In this document: in pieces, positions 1 to 5,643 of the stretch
Position numbering within the stretch: the first letter of the stretch is position 1
Layout: every line of letters starts with the position of its first letter
Source of the DNA: JAPXSY01 sp034003585
Lineage (GTDB): Bacteria > Verrucomicrobiota > Kiritimatiellia > RFP12 > UBA1067
NCBI GenBank assembly: GCA_034003585.1
Contig: JAVEYH010000156.1
Span: 1-6,612, forward strand
Direction of reading: 5' to 3'
Length of the DNA: 6,612 bases
Notes under the pieces: model-generated
Database searches by the model: none
Told to the model about the DNA's origin: nothing
What the model saw: only the letters and a program-made list of their open reading frames with translations
Made by a program: the position numbers and the translations under genes

Positions 1-45
1 TTTGGGAGCTGGATGTCGGGGGTTCAAATCCCTCCGCCCCGACCA
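1..45 (+). tRNA. tRNA-Pro (anticodon UGG), 3' part only
   Basis: The window opens inside the anticodon loop of a tRNA whose 5' part lies outside. The loop reads TTTGGGA at 1-7, giving anticodon TGG at 3-5 with G at position 37, which is characteristic of proline tRNAs. The 3' strand of the anticodon stem is at 8-12 and a five-base variable region at 13-17. The T arm has stem GGGGG (18-22) pairing with CCCTC (30-34) around the loop TTCAAAT (23-29). The 3' acceptor strand is at 35-41, the discriminator A at 42, and CCA is encoded at 43-45. The acceptor strand CGCCCCG predicts a 5' end CGGGGCG, typical of bacterial tRNA-Pro. The product reads CCN proline codons, mainly CCA and CCG. A T-run follows at 47-51 without a clear hairpin. 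Confidence 0.93.
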
Positions 46-180
46 GTTTTTCGTCTCCGTTTTTCGCGTTTCCGGCGAGGGGTCAGATGATGTCTGGACG
101 ATTTGCCGCGGAGCGCGGAAAAATCAGCAGACAGGTGAGGTTTCCCTCCCCTTCCCCGAACCGTTCGCCCGTCAATCGGT

Positions 181-209
181 TTGACTCCCCCGGCCGTTCC
201 GGTTAACGT
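181..209 (+). promoter_or_regulatory. candidate sigma70-type promoter upstream of the metallopeptidase
   Basis: TTGACT at 181-186 resembles a -35 box. It is followed after 17 bp by TAACGT at 204-209, which keeps only the first two bases and the last base of the -10 consensus. Transcription would start near 216 and give a leader of about 78 nt before the ATG at 294. The rest of the 46-293 spacer shows no gene, only a small GC hairpin at 106-118 with no T tail. The call rests on the -35 box and the spacing; the -10 is weak. Confidence 0.3.
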
Positions 210-293
210 AATTCACCTCCACGGGAAAAGGTGCCGCCTTGGCGCGGTGCCGCGTTGTCCCGGTTGAAACACCCTCGTCACCCGAGTCCTGCC

Positions 294-1343
294 ATGGCCT
301 CGACCCCGCGCATACGTTCCGTGATCAACGCTTGGGAAACGGTTCGCTACGAACTGATGAACACGCGCGTCTGCGAGTTGCCGTTGCGCATCGCGCGCTC
401 GCCGGTCGAACCGTACGTGCGGCGGCTCAAAAGCGAGTTCGCGGCGCGCCGTTTCGTGTTCACGCCCGGCTTCTACCTGACCGACAGTTGGGGCTGCCCG
501 GACGAGGTTCCGGTGATCGGCATCCCCTTCTACCTGGCCGACAAGCGCCTGGCGCGGATCGAAGAGGAGCAGACCGGCGAGATCGAGGACGGCGAGACCA
601 TCATGATGCTGCTGCGCCACGAGGCCGGGCACGCCGTCAATTACGCCTACCGCCTCTGGCACGACAAGGAGTGGAACGGGAAATTCGGCAGTTTCAAAAA
701 GCCCTATCGCGACGCCTTCTCGCCCGATCCCTTCAGCCGACAGTTTGTGCGCCACCTGACGCACGGGCAATACCACCTCAACACCTATGCGCAGAAGCAT
801 CCCGATGAGGATTTCGCCGAGACCTTCGCCGTCTGGCTGACCCCCGGTTCGCGCTGGCGCACGCGCTACGCCGCCTGGCCGGCGCTGGCCAAGATCGAAT
901 ACGTGGCGCGACTGATGCGGCGGTGCCGCGAGCGACCCCCGCTCGTGACCGGCGGAGAGCTGGTCCAGCCGGCCGAAGAGATGAACGTCTCGCTGGCGGA
1001 GCACTACGGGCAACGCCTCGAACGTTACCGCGCGGCCGCGCAGGGGTATGTGGACGACAAGCTGCGCGAGATCTTCCCCCGCACGCGGGGGTTCGCGGAC
1101 TCGTTGCCGGCCCACCGCTTCCTGGCCCGGCGGCGGCGCGCGCTGACCGCCCGCATCGCCCGCTGGTCGGGCATGAGCGCCGAAGACATCGGCCGGATCC
1201 TCGACAAGCTCTCGGACCGCGGCAAGGCGCTGGGATTGCGCATGTACCCCCGGCGCGAGGACGCCTACCTGCTCGACATCACCGCGCTGGTGACCTCGAT
1301 GGCGACGCGTTTCGGCCTGCGCGGCCGCTTCGACCTCGAGTAG
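294..1343 (+). CDS. putative zinc-dependent metallopeptidase (HEAGH family)
   Basis: A 349-residue protein without signal peptide or membrane segment, so probably cytosolic. HEAGH at residues 109-113 is the HExxH zinc site, with His109 and His113 as ligands and Glu110 as the catalytic base. The conserved block HPDEDFAETFAVWL at 169-182 follows, and Glu172 or Glu176 is the likely third ligand. The N-terminal stretch around VRYELMNTRVCEL, the IPFYLA segment near 77-82 and the SRQFVRHL segment near 148-155 match my memory of the bacterial 'putative zinc-binding metallo-peptidase' family (Peptidase_Mx type). Its substrate is unknown. Family members often sit beside ATP-grasp ligases, and one faces it convergently across the assembly gap. 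An in-frame GTG at 231 would add 21 residues, but these are Pro/Arg-rich and look non-coding, so ATG 294 was chosen. Neither start has a good Shine-Dalgarno sequence. The C-terminal region from about residue 210 is Arg-rich, helical in character and of unclear role. Confidence 0.82.
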   Translation: MASTPRIRSVINAWETVRYELMNTRVCELPLRIARSPVEPYVRRLKSEFAARRFVFTPGFYLTDSWGCPDEVPVIGIPFYLADKRLARIEEEQTGEIEDGETIMMLLRHEAGHAVNYAYRLWHDKEWNGKFGSFKKPYRDAFSPDPFSRQFVRHLTHGQYHLNTYAQKHPDEDFAETFAVWLTPGSRWRTRYAAWPALAKIEYVARLMRRCRERPPLVTGGELVQPAEEMNVSLAEHYGQRLERYRAAAQGYVDDKLREIFPRTRGFADSLPAHRFLARRRRALTARIARWSGMSAEDIGRILDKLSDRGKALGLRMYPRREDAYLLDITALVTSMATRFGLRGRFDLE

Positions 1344-1366
1344 GTGTCTGCGGGTGTAACCCTTCT

Positions 1367-1401
1367 GCGTTCGGCGTTGGGCGTTGGACGTTCGGCGTTT
1401 G
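1367..1401. repeat. tandem heptamer repeat, five units, consensus RCGTTSG
   Basis: Five units lie head to tail without a break: GCGTTCG, GCGTTGG, GCGTTGG, ACGTTCG and GCGTTTG. The CGTT core is invariant; only the first, sixth and seventh positions vary. The array starts 23 bp after the metallopeptidase stop codon and lies about 100 bp before the N gap. From memory, similar 7-bp arrays are common between genes in Verrucomicrobia, Kiritimatiellota and relatives, where they create spurious ORFs translating to motifs such as GRWTF. Their function is not known to me. Confidence 0.75.
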
Positions 1402-1498
1402 CGCCAGAGGTCTGTCCCCCCGGCACACGGAGATAGATCGTTTTGCGTTATTTTGTGGCCGAGGTCCGATTGCCGGCAGGGATGGTTCCCCGAACCGT

Positions 1499-1598
1499 NN
1501 NNNNNNNNNNNNNNNNNNNNNNNNNNNNNNNNNNNNNNNNNNNNNNNNNNNNNNNNNNNNNNNNNNNNNNNNNNNNNNNNNNNNNNNNNNNNNNNNNN
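1499..1598. other. assembly gap of exactly 100 N
   Basis: Exactly 100 undetermined bases, the conventional placeholder for a scaffold join of unknown length. It removes the end of the minus-strand ligase gene and whatever separates it from the metallopeptidase. The 155 bp on its left (1344-1498) carry the heptamer array and otherwise no gene that I can see. Reading frames that cross it are artefacts. Confidence 0.98.
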
Positions 1599-2669
1599 CC
1601 GCGGATTCGGCGGGCGCGGCGGCAGCAGCATCGGGACGTCGGCGTCGAAGGGCGGTTTCTCGAACGCGGCGTCGATGATCATCTGGAGGAGCTGCGGGTA
1701 GGAGATGCCCGCGGCCTTGGCCGAGCGGGCCAGCGCGACATCCTCCTCCAGGCAGGGGTTGCAGTTCACTTCCAGCACGTGCGGCTCGCCGAACTCGTCG
1801 AGGCGGATGTCCACGCGCCCGTAGCCCCAGCCGCCCAGGGCGCGGAAGGCTTTGACCGTCAGGGCGGTGAGTTTGCGCGCCAGGGGCGGCGCGACGTCCG
1901 CCGGGCAGATCACCGACGTGCGCTGGTATTCGACGCTGCTCTCCGTCCACTTGGCGTCATAGGACATGATCGGCGGAATGTCGGGCGGCAGCTCGGCATA
2001 GTTGACTTCGGCAAAGGGCAGCACGCGCTGCTTGGCCCCGCCGAGGATGCCGATGTTGAACTCGCGCCCCGGCAGGAAGCGCTGCACGGTCGCCGGCTGG
2101 TGGTACTCCCGCAGGATGATGCCCACCTGGCGGCGCAGGGCGGTGACCGAGCGCACCACGGAGTGGCGCGTCAGCCCGACGCCCGCATGCTCCTTGGCGG
2201 CCTGGACGATCAGCGGGAAACGCCACTTCACGCCGGACACGTCCTTCACGCGTTCCAGCAGCCGCGCCCCGGGCGGCACCCGCAGTCCCGCGCCCTGCAG
2301 CAGGCTGGCGGCCATGTGCTTGTAGCGGCAGAGGCCCAGGGCCAGGGCGTGCGAGCCGGTGATCGGGAAGCCCATCATGCGCACCAGCGCGGCCACGCGC
2401 ATCTCGTAAAGCGCGCTGTGCACGACGTCGTCGTACTGGTTGAAGACCACGTCCGGCTGCAGGCGCGTCAGCTTGCGCTGGAACCCCAGCATGTCGTTGG
2501 CCAGCGGCAACACGGTCACACGGTGTCCGAGGCTGCGCAGCGCGCGCGCCAGGCTGCGGATGAAACGCCGCAAATCAGCCGTGCTGCCGCGGTCGTCCGG
2601 CGCCTCGGGGACGGCGTCCCGGCAGGTGTTGTAGATCAGGGCGATGTGCAACACGCGTTTCCGTTTCAT
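1599..2669 (-). CDS. ATP-grasp ligase related to D-alanine-D-alanine ligase, C terminus lost in gap
   Basis: The visible 357 residues have the full ATP-grasp layout. An N-terminal alpha/beta domain (about 1-110) starts with the strand VLHIALIY. An ATP-binding segment follows, with PLIVQAAKEHAGVGL at 152-166, where Lys159 and the glycine loop contact ATP. The hinge block is QRFLPGREFNIGILG at 196-210. The metal-binding block has Arg285, Asp287, Glu300 and Asn302 within GRVDIRL and VLEVNCNP. The Asp/Glu/Asn spacing (13 and 2) matches D-Ala-D-Ala ligase as I recall it. The usual Ddl N-terminal GGxSxEREVS signature is absent, so the substrate is probably not simply two D-alanines. It likely forms an amide or peptide bond with ATP hydrolysis to ADP, in the cytosol. 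The last visible part (Pro-rich, 339-357) looks close to the natural end, so little may be missing. No Shine-Dalgarno precedes the ATG. The facing metallopeptidase suggests a peptide-making and peptide-trimming pair. Confidence 0.87.
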
Positions 2670-2675
2670 GGATGC

Positions 2676-2703
2676 ATTTTAGCAATGCGAGCGGAAGGCG
2701 CAA
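2676..2703 (-). promoter_or_regulatory. weak promoter candidate for the ligase, implying a leaderless mRNA
   Basis: On the minus strand TAAAAT (2681-2676) is a 5/6 match to a -10 box and ends only 6 bp before the ATG at 2669. TTGCGC (2703-2698), 16 bp upstream, is a weak -35. Transcription would start at or next to the start codon, which fits the absence of a ribosome binding site. This is inference from a small motif. Confidence 0.25.
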
Positions 2704-2750
2704 GGGAAATGAGCAATTTCTGGCACCTTTCTACCAGCGGGCGGAAATTT

Positions 2751-2780
2751 TACGCATTGACTCATTCCGTATAATGCGTA
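2751..2780. promoter_or_regulatory. perfect 8-bp inverted repeat, operator candidate
   Basis: TACGCATT at 2751-2758 and AATGCGTA at 2773-2780 are exact reverse complements separated by 14 bp. The left arm covers the first two bases of the -35 box and the right arm the first two bases of the -10 box of the plus-strand promoter. The arm-to-arm centre distance is 22 bp, about two helical turns, so a dimeric repressor could bind both arms on one face. The element also lies about 80 bp upstream of the divergent ligase gene and could act on both. No regulator gene is visible in the window. Confidence 0.5.
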
Positions 2781-2784
2781 TATT
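2757..2784 (+). promoter_or_regulatory. sigma70-like promoter for the beta-helix protein gene
   Basis: TTGACT at 2757-2762 (5/6 to consensus) and TATATT at 2779-2784 (5/6) are separated by 16 bp in the most AT-rich part of the window. A perfect TATAAT also occurs at 2770-2775 but has no -35 at a fitting distance. Transcription would start near 2791 and produce a leader of about 225 nt before the ATG at 3017. Confidence 0.55.
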
Positions 2785-3016
2785 AAAGAACGACCTTGGG
2801 GTGTTTCTTATGGGAAATGTGCGTTTCCCCAGGATGCCGGAGCTTCTGGACGTGAGTGGGATCGTGACGCGGCGTGCGGTACATCAGTCAGCGGCGAACA
2901 GAAGGAGGGGCCCCCGAACGCGAATTTTCTGGTGGTGAGAGGCGCGAGGCAAGAGGTAAGGAGAAGAAAAAGGATGTTGCGAGGTAAAAACGGTTCACCG
3001 AATAAGGAGACGGGAT
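2785..3016 (+). other. long 5' leader of the beta-helix protein gene
   Basis: About 230 bp with no gene I can support. It contains a 6-bp hairpin, GGGAAA (2812-2817) with TTTCCC (2824-2829), a palindromic GGGGCCCC near 2906-2913, and a strongly purine-rich tract from about 2934 to 2982. Two short ORFs lie in it. One is ATG 2810 to stop 2938 (42 residues, poor ribosome site). The other is ATG 2974 to stop 3144 (56 residues), with AAGGAG at 2958-2963 ten bases ahead, and it overlaps the main gene out of frame. Both are Arg-rich and unlike any family I recognise, so I do not call them genes. I see no riboswitch fold that I can name. Confidence 0.35.
3004..3010 (+). promoter_or_regulatory. Shine-Dalgarno site fixing the start at 3017
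   Basis: AAGGAGA ends six bases before ATG 3017. It is the strongest ribosome binding site in the window and decides the start codon. The next residues give a proper signal peptide, which supports this choice. Confidence 0.85.
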
Positions 3017-5464
3017 ATGCGAAAGGCAGAAACGTGGAAGCACAGCCAGTGGCTGCGCTTTATCGTCGCCCTCTTCTGGGCGGCGGGTTCGGCGGCATCC
3101 GCACGGGCGGCGGATATCTATCTCAATGGCGCGTCGGGCGATGACGGCAACGACGGGCTCACGGCCGGTACGGCGGTGAAGACCTTCGCCTCAGCCAAGA
3201 TGAAACTGGCGTCGCAGGGCGCAGGCATCATCAAGGTCACGGGGCAGGTGACGATCTCGTCCGACACGGTGCTGTCTTTCAGCGACGTCGGTGACGGTGT
3301 CTCCATCGGCTGGCCCGAGGCCATGGTGCAGCGCGACGCGACTTATTCCAATTACCTGTTCCGCCTGAGCAACAGCAGCCGGCTGACGCTGACCAACATC
3401 GTGGTCGACGGGAACCGGGACAAGGTCTCTGCCCTGTCGGCGATGATCGGCGTCTTCGGAAACGCTTCGACGGCGCTGCAAATTCAGCAGGGCACGGTGC
3501 TGCGAAACAACTTCGTCTCCAATCAAACATCGACTGCGGGCGGTGCCGTTCAGTGCGACTTTTCCGGAGGAGTTTCGCTTCTGATGTCAGGCGGGCTGAT
3601 CACAAACAATGCAACCCTCGGCTACGGGGGAGGGGTCGGCTTCAGCTCCAGTCACTTCGCGGCAAAGCTCGAGATGACAGGCGGAACCATTTCGGGCAAC
3701 ACCGCGGGCAGCGGCGGAGGGATCGGGTTCTTCAACACCACCAACCGGGTCAGCTTGTCCGGAACGGCGATAGTCGCCGGAAACGTGGCGGGCAGCGGGG
3801 GCGGGGTCGCGAGTTACAGCGCAGGGGCTCCCGTGGTCGAAATGTCCGGGGACGCGATGGTCTCCAACAACGTCACGACCGCTGGCCTGTGCGGCGGCGT
3901 GGGCTGCACGTTTCTCTGGATGCGAGACCGCGCCCGCATCTGCGGGAATTTCGCGAACCGGGAGGGAGGCGGCGCGCAAGCCTTGCATTTGGTGATGACG
4001 GACGATGCCGCTATCTGCGACAACGTCACCTCGAACAAAAACGGCACCGGCTCTTACGGCGCGGGCGCCGGTGTTTGGGTGAACGGCAACGGTTCGGCGG
4101 TGTTGAGCGGAAACGCTGCTGTGCGGGGCAACACCATCAAAACGCCGAACACTTCGGGCGGCGGCATCCATTGTGATGCGGGCGCGACTCTCACGACGAG
4201 TAACTCGGTGTCCATCTGCGGGAACACGGCGACCGGCGAAGGCGGCGGCATTTATATGAAATCCGGTACCGGCTGGCTTTCTCTCAACGGCGGCAGCGTC
4301 TCCAGCAACAAGGCGGGAAATGCGGGCGGCATCTCCTTCGCCTGCGCCAACGCGACGGTGGAAAGCCGGATTGCCGGCACCGTGATCGAAGGCAACCAGA
4401 CGGCGGCTACGGGCAACGGCGGCGGTTGTTTCGTCAGTGCTGTGGCGGGGAGGCTCTATTTTGACGGGGTCCGCTTCGTAGGCAATTCGGCCGGGAACTG
4501 GGGAGAGAGGGGCGGCGGCGCGATCAACGTGTCGCCGGGCTCGGTCGTCTGCAGCAATTGCGTCTTTTCGGACAACAGCACGCTCGGTCGCGGCGGTGCC
4601 GTCAACTGCTACAGCACGACCTCAAACTCTGTTTTCGGTTGCTGTGTGTTCCGGGACAACGTCGCAAAAGGTTACGGCGGCGCGGTCTACGCCACGGCAA
4701 ATCCTGTGCTGTTTGAGGACTGCTTGTTCCACGGCAACGCGTCCACGAACGGCTATGGCGGTGCCGTCGGCCTGGGCGATTTCGCCCTGAAATACGACTC
4801 GTCCGCCCTGACGGCCCGGCGGTGCCTGTTCGCGGGTAACACGTCGATTTTGGGTTACGGCGGTGCCCTTTACCTCTGTTCGACCTCGGGGCTCGCGCAC
4901 GCCGTCGAGAACTGCACGCTCTTCGGGAACGTGGCGAGGTATGGCGCGGCGGTCTGCGCGTCCGGCGCGCGGTCGGGCGAGACCGCCCTCCGCTTCTGCA
5001 CGGTCAGGGGCAACACGAACCTCAGCTCGAGCGCCGCCATCGTCCAGACGGGCGGCGCCCCCGTCTCGCTCTCGGGCACGGCCGTCGCCTACAACTACTA
5101 TGGCGCGGCGGTCGCCGATGTCTCGGGCACGTTCCAAGCGGCGGACCACTGCTACTTCACGCAGTCCTCGAACACGGTGACGATCACCAGCGCGGCGGAC
5201 AATCGCTATCTGGAGACGTCCGGCGATCCGATGCTTGCCAGTTCGCCGGCCGACAACGGCGGCACGCTGATGCCCGACGGGACGCGCATGCTGACGCTCG
5301 CGTTCGCAAAGTCGAGCCCGTTGCGTGACAAGGGCGGTAACGCCGACGGGATCAACACGGACGCCCGCGGCGCGGGTTACCTCCGCGTCCAGGAATCGGC
5401 GGCCGATATCGGCGCCTTCGAGTATAAACCCGATTCGCGCGGGACACTGGTCCGCATCGAGTAA
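3017..5464 (+). CDS. secreted right-handed beta-helix protein with Pmp-like repeats and choice-of-anchor Q type end
   Basis: An 815-residue exported protein. Residues 1-31 form a Sec signal peptide: a basic start (MRK), hydrophobic core WLRFIVALFWAAG, and cleavage after ARA (29-31). Residues 33-57 carry the GDDGNDGLTAGTAVKTF type opening common in extracellular parallel beta-helix proteins. From about 175 to 645 there are roughly seventeen GG[GAI]-type motifs, averaging one per 29 residues, each preceded by xxGN or FxxN strands (SGN, CGN, FSDN, FRDN). These resemble the paired GGAI and FxxN repeats of chlamydial polymorphic outer membrane proteins. In the second half the strands take a CxFxxN form. 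Residues 736-803 (GDPML, NGGT, SPLRDKG, TDARG, DIGAFEY) match the C-terminal region I know as choice-of-anchor Q. Only 12 residues follow, with no autotransporter barrel, LPxTG or PEP-CTERM signal. A role in surface adhesion or glycan binding is inferred; no catalytic residues are evident. Confidence 0.88.
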   Translation: MRKAETWKHSQWLRFIVALFWAAGSAASARAADIYLNGASGDDGNDGLTAGTAVKTFASAKMKLASQGAGIIKVTGQVTISSDTVLSFSDVGDGVSIGWPEAMVQRDATYSNYLFRLSNSSRLTLTNIVVDGNRDKVSALSAMIGVFGNASTALQIQQGTVLRNNFVSNQTSTAGGAVQCDFSGGVSLLMSGGLITNNATLGYGGGVGFSSSHFAAKLEMTGGTISGNTAGSGGGIGFFNTTNRVSLSGTAIVAGNVAGSGGGVASYSAGAPVVEMSGDAMVSNNVTTAGLCGGVGCTFLWMRDRARICGNFANREGGGAQALHLVMTDDAAICDNVTSNKNGTGSYGAGAGVWVNGNGSAVLSGNAAVRGNTIKTPNTSGGGIHCDAGATLTTSNSVSICGNTATGEGGGIYMKSGTGWLSLNGGSVSSNKAGNAGGISFACANATVESRIAGTVIEGNQTAATGNGGGCFVSAVAGRLYFDGVRFVGNSAGNWGERGGGAINVSPGSVVCSNCVFSDNSTLGRGGAVNCYSTTSNSVFGCCVFRDNVAKGYGGAVYATANPVLFEDCLFHGNASTNGYGGAVGLGDFALKYDSSALTARRCLFAGNTSILGYGGALYLCSTSGLAHAVENCTLFGNVARYGAAVCASGARSGETALRFCTVRGNTNLSSSAAIVQTGGAPVSLSGTAVAYNYYGAAVADVSGTFQAADHCYFTQSSNTVTITSAADNRYLETSGDPMLASSPADNGGTLMPDGTRMLTLAFAKSSPLRDKGGNADGINTDARGAGYLRVQESAADIGAFEYKPDSRGTLVRIE

Positions 5465-5594
5465 AGCCAGAGCGTAACAGACATGGGCAAGGCCCCCTCA
5501 TGAAAGACGCGGCGTTCGCGAAAAAAGCAAAGGACTCCGTGCTTTGGTGGAAGGGGCGGGAAAGAGCGCAGGGAATCGCTCCATGAGGAGGTGC

Positions 5595-5623
5595 GACACC
5601 GGAAGCGGGTGGCCTCCGGTGTC
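5595..5623 (+). other. strong 9-bp hairpin just upstream of the last gene
   Basis: GACACCGGA (5595-5603) pairs perfectly with TCCGGTGTC (5615-5623) around an 11-nt loop. No T-run follows, so it is not a standard intrinsic terminator. It ends 20 bp before ATG 5644, close to the ribosome site GGGAAGGG at 5632-5639, and could affect translation or protect the mRNA end between the two secreted-protein genes. The rest of the 5465-5643 spacer shows no gene and no convincing promoter. Confidence 0.5.
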
Positions 5624-5643
5624 CAGGAAAAGGGAAGGGCAAA

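Noticed and set aside
100..125. Imperfect hairpin with stem CCGCG/CGCGG and AT-rich arms, considered as a tRNA terminator
   Set aside because: The bases after the stem on the plus strand are A, not T, and on the minus strand no T tail follows the stem either. It does not fit an intrinsic terminator in either direction.
231..293. GTG at 231 as the start of the metallopeptidase
   Set aside because: The extra 21 residues are Pro/Arg-rich and unlike a family N terminus, and no properly spaced ribosome site precedes it. ATG 294 directly precedes recognisable family sequence, although its own ribosome site is also weak.
1409..1419. GGTCTGTCCCC, similar to short motifs I recall near REP-type elements and their transposases
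   Set aside because: It is a single copy with no inverted partner, no stem-loop and no transposase gene nearby. The gap may hide a partner, but the visible sequence does not support an element.
152..1498. A 13-bp direct repeat TTCCCCGAACCGT at 152-164 and 1486-1498, the second copy touching the gap
   Set aside because: Flanks do not match on the left, and the right cannot be compared because of the N run. By a rough estimate a chance 13-mer match in a window of this size is not rare. It would deserve another look only if the gap sequence extends the match.
213..2669. A single 818-residue minus-strand reading frame crossing the gap
   Set aside because: It is an artefact of translating the 100 N. 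Beyond the gap the frame lies antisense to the metallopeptidase gene and has low-complexity, shadow-like composition. Only the part from 2669 to 1599 is a real gene.
5526..5548. AAAGCA/TGCTTT stem followed by T residues when read on the minus strand
   Set aside because: The stem is short and AT-rich with an internal loop, and no minus-strand gene ends here, so a terminator call has no context.
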